From Phenylobacterium sp. LH3H17 (GTDB taxonomy: Bacteria; Pseudomonadota; Alphaproteobacteria; Caulobacterales; Caulobacteraceae), in contig NZ_CP101283.1 of the NCBI RefSeq assembly GCF_024298925.1, positions 4,122,513 to 4,186,512 on the forward strand: a stretch of 64,000 nt of DNA, written 5' to 3'. The notes below the pieces were generated by a model. The model made no database searches and was not told the origin of the DNA. It saw only the letters and a list, made by a program, of their open reading frames with translations. Numbering within the stretch: the stretch's first letter is position 1; every line of letters starts with the position of its first letter. Positions 9,772 to 18,383 of this stretch are shown here, in pieces. Both the position numbers and the translations under genes were made by a program.

Positions 9772-9807
9772 CCTTGGGTCCGCCGCGCGAATGAGGGAAG
9801 CTCAGGC

Positions 9808-10200
9808 TTGCCCGACCCGGAAACCCCAGTGCTGAGCCCAGATCCGCAAGCCGTCCTCGCGCGCCTCCGCGCCGCCTCCCTGTCCCTGGCCGAGACCGAC
9901 GAGGTCATCTCGCACGGCATCCCGGCCTTCCGGGTGGCGGGCAAGATGTTCGCGTATTTCAGGCACAACCATCACGGCGACGACTTGACCGTGGTCTGCG
10001 TCAAGACCTCCGGGCGCGACGAGCAGGAGCTTCTGATGGAGCTCGATCCCGACCTCTATAGCTGGCCGGCCTATCTGGGCCCCTCGGGCTGGATCTCCAT
10101 CAACCTCGCCCCCGACGACACCGACTGGACCCACGTGGCCGACCGGCTGGGCGCCAGCTGGCGCCTGGCCGCGCCGAAGCGCCTGCTGCCCGTGGTGTAG
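9808..10200 (+). CDS. MmcQ/YjbR-family protein
   Basis: A 130-aa YjbR/CyaY-like-fold protein. The body (LPETDE-like [26 protein letters not shown], then [31 protein letters not shown] and [20 protein letters not shown]) follows the family order. Some members are called DNA-binding by fold similarity only; the function is unknown. The start is TTG after GGGAAG. No clear operon partner; tRNA-Arg follows on the other strand. Confidence 0.8.
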   Translation: MPDPETPVLSPDPQAVLARLRAASLSLAETDEVISHGIPAFRVAGKMFAYFRHNHHGDDLTVVCVKTSGRDEQELLMELDPDLYSWPAYLGPSGWISINLAPDDTDWTHVADRLGASWRLAAPKRLLPVV

Positions 10201-10217
10201 GTTTTCAAGGGAACCGC

Positions 10218-10294
10218 TGGCGCACCCGACACGATTCGAACGTGTGACCTTTGCCTTCGGAGGGCAACGCTCTATCCAGCTGAGCTACGGGTGC
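10218..10294 (-). tRNA. tRNA-Arg (anticodon CCG)
   Basis: A full cloverleaf is readable: acceptor GCACCCG/CGGGTGC, D arm GCTCAGCTGGATAGAGC, anticodon stem TTGCC/GGCAA with loop CTCCGAA, T arm ACACG-TTCGAAT-CGTGT, discriminator G and an encoded CCA. The anticodon CCG reads CGG arginine codons, which are frequent in this GC-rich window. Confidence 0.96.
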
Positions 10295-10346
10295 ATATGC
10301 GCGGGAAGGCTCCTCTAGCGGAAAGCGCGCCCGAACGAAAGAGCCG

Positions 10347-11288
10347 TCAGGCCGCCGCCTTGGACGTCAGCGAGACGAAGACGTCCTCCAGGTCCGGGTC
10401 CTCCGTCGAGATGTCCCTGATGTGCAGGCCGGTGGCTCGGACGGCGGCCAGCACCTGCTCCACGCTAGACTGGCCGGTCCGATAGGTGACCGAGAAGGCG
10501 CCGCCCGGGCGGGCCTTGGTCTCGAAGCCAGCCACCTCGGGCGCGACCATCAGCGGCTCTTCCGGCGTGACGACGACATTGCGGGTGTCGAGGCGCTTCA
10601 GCAGGGTGGCGGTGGGCTCGCAGGCCACCACCTCGCCGCGGTTGACGATGGCGATCTGGTCGCAGAGCTCCTGGGCCTCTTCCAGATAATGGGTGGTGAG
10701 CACGATGGTCACGCCCTTGCGGTTCAGCTCCACCACATAGGCCCAGAGCTGGCGGCGCAGCTCCACGTCCACCCCGGCGGTGGGCTCGTCCAGGATCAGC
10801 ACCGGGGGATTGTGCACCATGGCCTTGGCGACCATCAGCCGGCGCTTCATGCCGCCGGAGAGCTGGCGGACATAGGCCTCGGCCTTGTCGCCCAGGCCCA
10901 GCGCATTGAGCAGCTCCATGGTCCGGCGCTCCTTGGCCGGCACCCCATACATGCCCGCCTGGACCTCCAGGCTTTCGCGCGGGGTGAAGAAGGGGTCGGC
11001 GGAGATCTCCTGCGGCACCACCCCGATGGCGGCGCGAGCGTCGCGCGGGCGCTCGTCGATGTCGCGGCCCCAGATGCGCACGGTCCCGGCGGTCTTCTTG
11101 GTGAGGCCGGCCAGGGTGTTGATGAAGGTCGACTTGCCCGCCCCGTTCGGGCCCAGCAGGCCGAAGATCGAACCGCGCGGGATCTTCAGGTCGAGACCGC
11201 GCAGGGCGTGCATCTCCGGCGTGGTCTTGGTGGCCGGATAGATCTTCACCAGGCCTTCGGCCTCAATGGCGTAGTCGGGAAGGGTCAT
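10347..11288 (-). CDS. ABC transporter ATP-binding protein (YadG-like)
   Basis: A 313-aa ABC ATPase with Walker A GPNGAGKST near residue 48, Q-loop VVPQE, signature LSGGMKRR near 145, Walker B LILDEPTAG, and H-loop TTHYLEEAQ. The first 220 residues are the nucleotide-binding domain. The C-terminal 90 residues form the small regulatory-like domain typical of the YadG/CcmA-type drug or polysaccharide exporters (ABC-2 class). No permease gene is adjacent in the window; tRNA-Arg lies downstream and a divergent zinc-finger protein gene upstream, so the membrane partner is encoded elsewhere. Confidence 0.9.
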   Translation of the reverse strand: MTLPDYAIEAEGLVKIYPATKTTPEMHALRGLDLKIPRGSIFGLLGPNGAGKSTFINTLAGLTKKTAGTVRIWGRDIDERPRDARAAIGVVPQEISADPFFTPRESLEVQAGMYGVPAKERRTMELLNALGLGDKAEAYVRQLSGGMKRRLMVAKAMVHNPPVLILDEPTAGVDVELRRQLWAYVVELNRKGVTIVLTTHYLEEAQELCDQIAIVNRGEVVACEPTATLLKRLDTRNVVVTPEEPLMVAPEVAGFETKARPGGAFSVTYRTGQSSVEQVLAAVRATGLHIRDISTEDPDLEDVFVSLTSKAAA

Positions 11289-11380
11289 TCAAAAGCGCCT
11301 AATTGACGGGCCGAGCCGTGGTCGCATACCTAGGCGCGCGCGGCGCATACGCCAAGCTTCCGCCGCCGGAGATCCTATTG

Positions 11381-11683
11381 ATGGCCCGCAAAGCCCCCGT
11401 TCCCGACCAAGGCCGCTCGACCAGGCTCGAGCCCATGCCGGCCAAGCCGGCCCTGACCCCGAACCTGCCGCCCTCGGAAGTGATCGTGGTGCGTTCCGGC
11501 CGGGTCGCCTGCGACGGCGTCGGGGGCGCGCTCGGCCATCCCCGGGTCTGGCTGGAGATGGGCGAGGCGACCTTCGTCGAATGCCCCTACTGCGACCGCC
11601 GCTTCGTCCTGCCCGCGGGTTCCGAAGGGCCCGAGGACGAACGCCTCGCCCCCGGCGTCTACGAGGGCCCGCACGGGCACTGA
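11381..11683 (+). CDS. zf-CHCC zinc-finger domain protein
   Basis: A 100-aa protein whose C-terminal half carries the zf-CHCC pattern: VACDG, GALGHPRVWLEMGE, then VECPYCDRRFVL, giving Cys, His, Cys and Cys ligands. This domain is related to the NDUFS6 (13-kDa) subunit of mitochondrial complex I and is widespread in alphaproteobacteria, where its role is uncertain. The N-terminal 40 residues are Pro/Lys-rich and probably disordered. The ATG is chosen because GGAG lies 9 nt upstream. It is divergent from the ABC ATPase gene. Confidence 0.8.
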   Translation: MARKAPVPDQGRSTRLEPMPAKPALTPNLPPSEVIVVRSGRVACDGVGGALGHPRVWLEMGEATFVECPYCDRRFVLPAGSEGPEDERLAPGVYEGPHGH

Positions 11684-11692
11684 GCACCCAGA

Positions 11693-11840
11693 TCCTGCCC
11701 CAGCGCGCAGCGCGATTTGGGGGAGGTGGATCGTCGCCCCTTCGCGGCGAGACGGAGGGGGCTTCATCCACGGCGGGATGAGTCAAAGTCCCCCTCAGTC
11801 GGCCATCGGCCGACAGCTCCCCCAGAGGGGGAGCATCTAC
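11693..11840. repeat. Two-module intergenic repeat, copy 2
   Basis: Same orientation and module order as copy 1: module A (CAGCGCGATTTGGGGGAGG through ACGGAGGGGG), a spacer of different sequence, then module B (GAGTCAAAGTCCCCCTCAG, hairpin GTCGGC-catc-GGCCGAC, CAGAGGGGGAGCATCTAC). The module ends are nearly identical to copy 1 while the spacer and hairpin loop differ. Confidence 0.85.
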
Positions 11841-11925
11841 GGGGTGTCCCCGTCCGATTTCCGCCAGCATGTCACGGCGGCCCTACCTATATCGTCCTTC
11901 AGCAAACCCTGGAGGCGACCCCCCA

Positions 11926-12723
11926 ATGAGCCAAGCCGAGACCTTCCGCGCCCTGCACGCCGGGCCTGACATCCTGGTGCTGCCCAACGCCTGGGACGCG
12001 GCCAGCGCCGCCCTGATGGAGGACGCCGGGGCCAAGGCCGTGGCCACCTCCTCGGCCGCGGTCGCCTGGGCGCATGGCTATGCCGACGGCGACATCCTGC
12101 CGGTCCCGACCCTGCTGGCCGCCATCGGCGAGATGGCGCGGGTGATCAAGGTTCCGCTCACGGCCGACATCGAGGGCGGCTATTCCGACGACCTGGCGAC
12201 GGTGGCGCAGACCATCAGAGGCGTGATCGACGCCGGCGCGGTGGGGATCAATTTCGAGGACGGCGCCCGCGATCCCGACCTGCACGTGCGCAAGATCGAG
12301 GCCGTGCGCGAGGCCGCCGCCCAGGCCGGCGTGGCCCTCTTCGTCAACGCCCGGATCGACGTCTATCTGAAGGGCCTGGCCAAGGGCGAGGAAGCCCTGG
12401 CCGAGACCCTGCGCCGTGCCGAGCTCTACAAGGCGGCCGGCGCGGACGGAATCTTCGTCCCCGGCCCCGCCGAGGACGCCCTATTGGCGACCCTGGCGAA
12501 GGAGATCGCCCTGCCGCTCAATGTCATGGGCCGGCCCGGCGTGGCCCCGGCCGCAAGGCTGCAGGCGCTCGGCGTGCGGCGGTTGTCATCGGCCACGGCG
12601 CCGTTCCGCGCGGCCTATGCGGCGCTGGGAACCTCGATCACGGCCTATCTGAAGGACGGCGACGCCGGTGCCCTGGCCATGCTGGGCAAGGACCTGCCTG
12701 ACCTTAACAAGCGGTTCGGCTAG
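11926..12723 (+). CDS. Isocitrate lyase/PEP mutase-family protein
   Basis: A 265-aa TIM-barrel protein of the ICL/PEPM superfamily. LPNAWDAASAALMEDAGAKAVATSS at the N-terminus, then TADIEGGYSDD (metal-binding Asp), GAVGINFEDGARD (Asp/Glu ligands), FVNARIDVYL and PGVAPAARLQALGVRRLS follow the family order. The catalytic KKCGH loop of true isocitrate lyase is absent, so another carbon-phosphorus or carbon-carbon lyase activity is likely; the substrate is unknown. The ATG has GGAGG 10 nt upstream. The stop overlaps the stop of the convergent phosphoesterase gene. Confidence 0.85.
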   Translation: MSQAETFRALHAGPDILVLPNAWDAASAALMEDAGAKAVATSSAAVAWAHGYADGDILPVPTLLAAIGEMARVIKVPLTADIEGGYSDDLATVAQTIRGVIDAGAVGINFEDGARDPDLHVRKIEAVREAAAQAGVALFVNARIDVYLKGLAKGEEALAETLRRAELYKAAGADGIFVPGPAEDALLATLAKEIALPLNVMGRPGVAPAARLQALGVRRLSSATAPFRAAYAALGTSITAYLKDGDAGALAMLGKDLPDLNKRFG

Positions 12724-13274
12724 CGGCCGACCTCGACGAACTGAAAATCGAACCGGTCATCGGCGACCTCAAGGCGGAGGAAGGACCCGGGCGCGCCATC
12801 CTCCAGGCCCGTGGGCAGGGTGGCGCTTCCAGGGTTGAGCGCCATGCAGCCGGGGAACCAGCCCGACTGGGGGACATGGGTCGAGGCGAAGAGCAGGGCG
12901 GTGATCTCGCCGCCGAACAGCTCCCGGCACCTCGGGCGGAAATTGTAGTCGGGGTTGAACGGATCGACGGAACTGGCGAGGCCAGCGGCCACCGGATCGA
13001 AGACGCAGCCCAGGCGCGTCGCGCCGAGTTGCAGGACACGGACCTGCAGGGCCGTGCGCGGATCGTCGCTGTCGTCCTGCCCGCGTACGCCCAGCACCGG
13101 GGCGATCTGCGCCAGGCGGTCGAGGCCCGCGGCCTCGCCCATGTCGCCCAGGGTGACGATCAGGTCGACCCCGGCCAGGGCCTCGAGGATCTGCGGCGTC
13201 CAGTCCGCACCGCCGCCCGGATGGATGTGGCAATCGGCGAGAACGGCGACGATGACGGGGTCGGACTGGGCCAT
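12720..13274 (-). CDS. Degenerate metallophosphoesterase-like protein
   Basis: The 184-aa product follows the layout of small calcineurin-like phosphoesterases (YfcE/MJ0936 type): AVLADCHIHPGG gives the DxH motif, IVTLGDMGE the GD motif, VLGVRGQDD the place of GNxD, and MALNPGSATLP the conserved NPGS near the C-terminus. However, the usual Asn of GNxD is Gln and the C-terminal GHTH is ASTHVP, so metal binding may be reduced. A real, conserved-looking gene with altered metal ligands. It is divergent from polA. Confidence 0.7.
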   Translation of the reverse strand: MAQSDPVIVAVLADCHIHPGGGADWTPQILEALAGVDLIVTLGDMGEAAGLDRLAQIAPVLGVRGQDDSDDPRTALQVRVLQLGATRLGCVFDPVAAGLASSVDPFNPDYNFRPRCRELFGGEITALLFASTHVPQSGWFPGCMALNPGSATLPTGLEDGAPGSFLRLEVADDRFDFQFVEVGR

Positions 13275-13368
13275 GGCGGAAGCCTAGCCCCAAGACAGCC
13301 GGTCGCACACGGGCGATATTGCGATCTGGCGGGTGACCACGGCGTCCCTCGCGCCTATCTTCCCCACC

Positions 13369-16227
13369 ATGACCGAGACCCTCGACGCCGCCCCGCCGCC
13401 CCTCGACGACCTTCCCCGCGACCACACCCAGGACGGACCGGCGGTCCGGCTCTATCTGGTGGACGGGTCGGGCTTCATCTTCCGCGCCTATCACGCCCTG
13501 CCGCCCCTGACGCGGAAGTCGGACGGCCTGCCCATCGGGGCGATCTCGGGCTTCTGCAACATGCTGTGGAAGCTGCTGGTGGACATGAAGGCCCAGGAAG
13601 AGGCTCCGACCCACCTGGCGGTGATCTTCGACCATTCGGAGAAGACCTTCCGCAATAAGCTGTACGACCAGTACAAGGCCCACCGCCCGCCGCCGCCCGA
13701 GGATCTGATCCCGCAGTTCCCGCTGATGCGCGACGCCACCCGCGCCTTCGGCGTGCCCTGCCTGGAGCTGCCCGGCTACGAGGCCGACGACCTGATCGCG
13801 GCCTATGCCTGCAAGGTCCGCGACGCCGGCGGCGAAGTGGTGATCATCTCGTCCGACAAGGACCTGATGCAGCTCATCGGGCCCCGAGTTTGGATGCTCG
13901 ACACCATGAAGAACCTGAAGATCGGCGCCGAGCAGGTGTTCGAGAAGTTCGGGGTGACGCCGGACCGGGTGGTCGACGTCCAGGCCCTGTGCGGCGACAG
14001 CGTCGACAACGTGCCCGGCGCCCCGGGCATCGGGGTCAAGACCGCCGCCCTTCTGATCAACGAATACGGCGACCTGGACTCGGTCCTGGCCCGCGCCGGC
14101 GAGGTGAAGCAGGAGAAGCGCCGCCAGACCCTGATCGATTTCGCCGACCAGATCCGCCTGTCGCGGGAGCTGGTGCGGCTGGACTGCGACACCCCCCTGC
14201 CCTCGCCGATCGACGACCTGGCGGTGGCCGACCCGGACCCCGCGACCCTCGCCCAATTCCTCGAGGAGATGGAGTTCCGCAGCCTGGCCCGGCGCGTGGC
14301 CGGCGGCGGGACGGCGGCCCCGGCGGCGACCGCTCCGGCCCCCCAGCCCGTGGCCGGCGACCACGGCCCCATCGACACCAACGCCTATGTCTGTGTGCGC
14401 GACCTCGCCACCCTCGACGCCTGGATCGCCAGCGCCAGCGCCCTGGGCGTGGTGGCCTTCGACACGGAGACCGACGCGCTGTCCTCCGCCAACGCCAATC
14501 TCTGCGGCGTCTCCCTGGCCGTGGCGCCGGGCGAGGCCTGCTACATCCCCGTGGGCCACGAGCACGAGGGCGCGGGCGGGCTGGAATTCGAGACCCCGGC
14601 CGAGATCGAGCAGATCCCCTGTGAAGAGGTGATGGCGCGTCTGAAGCCGCTGCTGGAGGACCCGGCAGTCCTGAAGGTGGCGCAGAACGCCAAGTACGAC
14701 ATCGCGGTCCTGTCGCGCTACGGGATCGACGTCACGCCGATCGATGACACCATGCTGATCAGCTACGTTCTGGAGGCCGGTATTCACAAGAGCCACGGCA
14801 TGGACGAGCTGTCCAAGCGGTGGCTCGACCACGAGCCGATCAAGTTCAAGGCCGTCACCGGGACCGGCAAGACCCAGAAGAGCTTCAAGCACGTGCCGCT
14901 GGAGCCGGCCACCTGCTACGCCGCCGAGGACGCCGACGTCACCCTGCGGCTGTGGCTGCTGCTGCGGCCCCGACTGATCCTTGCGGGCCTGCTCACCGTC
15001 TACGAGACCCTGGAGCGCAAGCTGCCCACCGTGCTGGCGGAGATGGAGAACCACGGGATCAAGGTCGATCCCGAGCGCCTGCGCCAGCTCTCCAACGACT
15101 TCTCGGTGCGCATGGGAGAGTTGGAGCTCGAGGCCCACAGGCTCGCCGGCCGGCCGTTCAACCTGGGCTCGCCCAAGCAGATCGGCGACCTGTTGTTCCA
15201 GGAGATGGGGCTCGCCTCGGGCCGAATGACCGCCACGGGCGCCGCCTCGACCGACGCCTCGATGCTGGAGGACCTAGCGGCCAAGGGCCATGAACTGCCC
15301 CGCGTCCTGCTGGACTGGCGCCAGCTCTCCAAGCTCAAGGGCACCTATACCGACAACCTGATCCCGGCCATCGCCCCGCGGACGGGCCGGGTCCACACCT
15401 CCTATGCCCTGGCCTCGACCACCACCGGGCGGCTGTCGTCGTCGGATCCCAACCTGCAGAACATCCCGATCCGCACGGAGGAGGGGCGGCGGATCCGCAA
15501 GGCCTTCATCGCCGAGCCCGGCAATGTGCTGGTCAGCGCCGACTACAGCCAGATCGAGCTGCGGATCCTCGCCCATGTGGGCGACATTCCCCAGCTGAAG
15601 AAGGCCTTCATGGAGGGCCTGGACATCCACGCGGCCACGGCCTCGGAGATGTTCGGCGTGCCCATCGAGGGCATGCCCGCCGAGACCCGGCGGCGCGCCA
15701 AGGCGATCAATTTCGGCATCGTCTACGGCATCTCGGCCTTCGGCCTGGCCAACCAGCTGTCGATCCCGCAGGACGAGGCCGGGGCCTATATCAAGACCTA
15801 TTTCGAGCGCTTCCCCGGCATCCGCGCCTATATGGACCGCACCAAGCAGATGGCGCGGACGCAAGGGTTCGTGACCACCGTCTTCGGGCGGAAGGTCAAT
15901 ATCCCGGCGGTGAACTCCAAGTCGGCCGCCGAGCGGGCCTTCGGCGACCGGGCGGCGATCAACGCCCCGATCCAGGGCGCCGCGGCGGACGTCATTCGCC
16001 GCGCCATGATCCGCATGCCCGCGGCGCTGAAGGCCGAGGGGCTCTCGGCTCGGATGCTGCTTCAGGTCCACGACGAACTGGTCTTCGAGGCGCCGGAGGC
16101 CGAGGCGGAGGCCCTGATCGCGGTGGCGAAGCGGGTCATGGAGCGGGCGGCCGAGCCGGCGGTGTCATTCAGCGTGCCCCTGGTGGTCGAGGCCCGCGCC
16201 GCGGCCAACTGGGACGATGCGCACTAG
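13369..16227 (+). CDS. polA: DNA polymerase I
   Basis: A 952-aa three-domain DNA polymerase I. Residues about 20-300 are the 5'-3' exonuclease (YEADDLIA, SSDKDLMQL, GDSVDNVPG). About 335-525 are the 3'-5' exonuclease, with the active DxE in AFDTETD, so proofreading looks intact. About 560-950 are the polymerase, with motif A SADYSQIELRILAH, motif B RRAKAINFGIVYGIS and motif C LQVHDELVFE. The enzyme removes RNA primers and fills repair gaps. ATG is preferred over an in-frame GTG 36 nt upstream. Its stop overlaps that of the convergent TauE gene. Confidence 0.96.
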   Translation: MTETLDAAPPPLDDLPRDHTQDGPAVRLYLVDGSGFIFRAYHALPPLTRKSDGLPIGAISGFCNMLWKLLVDMKAQEEAPTHLAVIFDHSEKTFRNKLYDQYKAHRPPPPEDLIPQFPLMRDATRAFGVPCLELPGYEADDLIAAYACKVRDAGGEVVIISSDKDLMQLIGPRVWMLDTMKNLKIGAEQVFEKFGVTPDRVVDVQALCGDSVDNVPGAPGIGVKTAALLINEYGDLDSVLARAGEVKQEKRRQTLIDFADQIRLSRELVRLDCDTPLPSPIDDLAVADPDPATLAQFLEEMEFRSLARRVAGGGTAAPAATAPAPQPVAGDHGPIDTNAYVCVRDLATLDAWIASASALGVVAFDTETDALSSANANLCGVSLAVAPGEACYIPVGHEHEGAGGLEFETPAEIEQIPCEEVMARLKPLLEDPAVLKVAQNAKYDIAVLSRYGIDVTPIDDTMLISYVLEAGIHKSHGMDELSKRWLDHEPIKFKAVTGTGKTQKSFKHVPLEPATCYAAEDADVTLRLWLLLRPRLILAGLLTVYETLERKLPTVLAEMENHGIKVDPERLRQLSNDFSVRMGELELEAHRLAGRPFNLGSPKQIGDLLFQEMGLASGRMTATGAASTDASMLEDLAAKGHELPRVLLDWRQLSKLKGTYTDNLIPAIAPRTGRVHTSYALASTTTGRLSSSDPNLQNIPIRTEEGRRIRKAFIAEPGNVLVSADYSQIELRILAHVGDIPQLKKAFMEGLDIHAATASEMFGVPIEGMPAETRRRAKAINFGIVYGISAFGLANQLSIPQDEAGAYIKTYFERFPGIRAYMDRTKQMARTQGFVTTVFGRKVNIPAVNSKSAAERAFGDRAAINAPIQGAAADVIRRAMIRMPAALKAEGLSARMLLQVHDELVFEAPEAEAEALIAVAKRVMERAAEPAVSFSVPLVVEARAAANWDDAH

Positions 16228-17000
16228 GTAAGCGTGCGGAACGCCACGTAGGCGGCGGTCAGCAGCACCATGATCGCGAAGGCGCGGCGGGCGATGTCCG
16301 CCTGGCTGGCAAGGCGTTGAGCGATAGGGCCGCCTGCCAAGGCGCCGATGCCGCCCCCCGCCACCAGGCAGAGGAAGACCGGCCAGTTGATCAGGCCAGA
16401 GGCGGCGTAGCTCGCGCTCGTCGCGCCGCCGAAAAGCACGACCGAGACCAGGGACGACGCCGCGGCGTTGGCGAGCGTCATGCCGGTGGCCGCCATCAGA
16501 CCCGGAACGATGAGGAAGCCCCCGCCGATTCCGAAGAAACCCGCCGCCAGGCCGACGATCAGCCCAAGCGGCGCGAGCTTCAAGGTCCGCGCCACGTCCA
16601 GATGGACGGTCGGGTCGCCCTGCGACTTGCGCGGCAAGAGCATCGAAACGCCAACCAGGCCCATGGCGGCGGCGAACCAAAGCAGCAGTTGTCCGCCATC
16701 GACCAGCTTGGCCAGGTGCGCGCCGACCAGGGAGCCGGCAAGGCCCGCCCCGCCGAAGACCAGGGCGCAGGGCCACTTGACCCGCCCGGCGCGCGCCTGG
16801 GTCGCCAGGCCGATCAGGGCGTTGACAGCCACGGCGGCGGCCGAGGTGCCGATCGCCACGTGAGTGTCCTCGATCCCGACCACATAGATCAGCAAGGGCG
16901 TCGCCAGCACGGACCCGCCGCCGCCGAACACCGACAGCAGCAGACCGATCACGGCGCCGCCGGCGGCCGCGAGCGCCAGGCTGGTGACGAATGGGTCCAT
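16224..17000 (-). CDS. TauE/SafE-family sulfite exporter-like permease
   Basis: A 258-aa membrane protein with about eight hydrophobic segments. It shows the TauE/SafE features: an N-terminal helix pair ending in FGGGGSVLATPLL, then GTSAAAVAVNALIG, and in the second half GFFGIGGGFLIVPGLM repeating the first motif. This family moves sulfite, sulfoacetate or related sulfur anions across the inner membrane. It starts 3 nt after the stop of the BigR/SqrR-like repressor, so the two are one operon, consistent with removal of sulfite made by persulfide oxidation. Confidence 0.88.
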   Translation of the reverse strand: MDPFVTSLALAAAGGAVIGLLLSVFGGGGSVLATPLLIYVVGIEDTHVAIGTSAAAVAVNALIGLATQARAGRVKWPCALVFGGAGLAGSLVGAHLAKLVDGGQLLLWFAAAMGLVGVSMLLPRKSQGDPTVHLDVARTLKLAPLGLIVGLAAGFFGIGGGFLIVPGLMAATGMTLANAAASSLVSVVLFGGATSASYAASGLINWPVFLCLVAGGGIGALAGGPIAQRLASQADIARRAFAIMVLLTAAYVAFRTLT

Positions 17001-17003
17001 CGA

Positions 17004-17357
17004 TCAAGTCTCAGCAGTGCTGGGCATCGGGGTCTTCTTCGCCTCGGCCGGGCAGAATATCTCGGCGAGCGTCGCCACGACCTTGAGAGCAGCGGGGTTC
17101 TCGATCCTATACCAGATGGTCTGGGCCTCCCGGCGGGTGGCGACGACGCCTTCCTCACGCAGGACGGCCAGGTGCTGCGACAGGGCCGACTGCGAGAGGC
17201 CGACCAAGGGCCGCAGCTCCCCGACAGATCGCTCGCCGTCCGCGAGCTGACACAGGATCATGAGACGCCGCTCGTTGCCCAGCGCACGCAGAAGCTTCGC
17301 GGCTTCGGATGCGCTGGCCTCGAACCGGATGATGTCGATGGTCGGGAGATCGAGCAT
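17004..17357 (-). CDS. Persulfide-sensing ArsR-family repressor (BigR/SqrR type)
   Basis: A 117-aa winged-helix ArsR regulator (EAAKLLRALGNERRLMIL, LSQSALSQHLAVLREEGVV as recognition helix, then TIWYRI). It has only two cysteines, C36 (MILCQL) and C102 (IFCP), 66 residues apart. This is the spacing of the Cys pair that forms a tetrasulfide in SqrR and BigR. I infer that it represses the divergent persulfide dioxygenase gene and its own operon with TauE. A palindrome containing ATTCATTGAAT sits in the shared intergenic region. Confidence 0.85.
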   Translation of the reverse strand: MLDLPTIDIIRFEASASEAAKLLRALGNERRLMILCQLADGERSVGELRPLVGLSQSALSQHLAVLREEGVVATRREAQTIWYRIENPAALKVVATLAEIFCPAEAKKTPMPSTAET

Positions 17358-17364
17358 ACGGTCA

Positions 17365-17383
17365 ATATATTCATTGAATCTAA
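17365..17383. promoter_or_regulatory. Probable BigR/SqrR operator
   Basis: The AT-rich shared intergenic region holds a perfect 11-bp palindrome ATTCA-T-TGAAT (17369-17379), extending as an imperfect 19-bp palindrome (7 of 9 half-site matches). It stands 8 nt from the repressor start codon and about 45 nt upstream of the dioxygenase start, where a bound dimer could block both promoters. The assignment is inferred from position and shape. Confidence 0.6.
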
Positions 17384-17427
17384 TTTAGCAATTCCATATA
17401 TACAGGAGACCCTAGGAGGTTCACCTC

Positions 17428-18315
17428 ATGTCGCCCGACGTTCAGGCCTTTTTCGACACCGCCACGTCCACCGCCACCTACCTGGTCATCGACCCGGCCA
17501 CGAAAACCGCCGCCATCATCGACCCGGTCCTGGACTTCGAACCGAAGGGCGCGGTGCTCTCCACGGCGTCGGCCGACAGGGTCCTGGCCGCCGTCCGCGA
17601 CCAAGGGCTGACCCTGGCCTATGTGCTGGAAACCCACGCCCACGCCGACCACCTTTCCGCCGCGGACTACATTCGCCGCGAGACCGGCGCCCGCGTGGTG
17701 ATCGGCGCCGAGATCACTCGCGTCCAGAAGGCGTTCATCCCGCTGTTCGAGGCCGACGACGTCTCGGCCGACGGGGCTGCGTTCGACATCCTGCTCAAGG
17801 AAGGCGACGTGTTGCCGCTTGGCGCGAATTCGATCGCGGTCCTGCATACGCCGGGGCACACGCCGGCCTGCGTCACCTATCTGGTCGGCGACGCGGCGTT
17901 CGTCGGCGACACCCTGTTCATGCCTGACTACGGAACCGCGCGGGCCGACTTTCCCGGCGGCGACGCCGCGACCCTCTATCGGTCGATCCGCAAGCTGATG
18001 GACCTGCCGCCGGAAACCCGCGTCTACGTCGGCCACGATTACCTGCCGCCTGGGCGCGACAGCTTCCGGTGGCAGACCACGGTGGCCGAGCAGCGCGCCG
18101 GCAACATCCACGTCCACGACGGGGTCGACGAAGCCGCCTTCGTGCGGATGCGGCAGGCCCGCGACGCGACGCTCGCGCCGCCGACCCTGATCCTTCCATC
18201 CTTGCAGGTGAACATCCGTGCCGGCGCCATGCCGGAGCCGTCCGCCTCGGGACGGGTCTTCCTGAAGTTGCCGGTGACCTTCGCCGAGACGACCAACCCC
18301 GTGCGCGCCGCCTAG
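17428..18315 (+). CDS. blh: Persulfide dioxygenase (Blh/ETHE1-like MBL-fold protein)
   Basis: A 295-aa metallo-beta-lactamase-fold protein with THAHADH giving H70, H72, D74 and H75, a downstream His in LHTPGHTPACV, and FVGDTLFMPDYG with the metal Asp. The layout, including VYVGHDY near the C-terminal part, matches ETHE1/Blh enzymes, which use one iron to oxidise glutathione persulfide to sulfite. There is no rhodanese domain. A strong AGGAGG precedes the ATG. It is divergent from the BigR/SqrR-like repressor, the same neighbourhood as the bigR-blh locus of other proteobacteria. Confidence 0.88.
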   Translation: MSPDVQAFFDTATSTATYLVIDPATKTAAIIDPVLDFEPKGAVLSTASADRVLAAVRDQGLTLAYVLETHAHADHLSAADYIRRETGARVVIGAEITRVQKAFIPLFEADDVSADGAAFDILLKEGDVLPLGANSIAVLHTPGHTPACVTYLVGDAAFVGDTLFMPDYGTARADFPGGDAATLYRSIRKLMDLPPETRVYVGHDYLPPGRDSFRWQTTVAEQRAGNIHVHDGVDEAAFVRMRQARDATLAPPTLILPSLQVNIRAGAMPEPSASGRVFLKLPVTFAETTNPVRAA

Positions 18316-18383
18316 CCCTGGCGACGGGAACCGAGCCGGCCAGGGCCACGTTCGGGGACGGTTCCACCTGAAAGGGGCTGTCC

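Noticed and set aside
10218..10294. tRNA-Arg as an integration site of a genomic island
   Set aside because: No integrase, no repeat of the tRNA 3' end and ordinary genes on both sides.
12769..15138. 789-codon minus-strand frame over polA
   Set aside because: polA motifs on the plus strand are unambiguous; the antisense frame has no family pattern.
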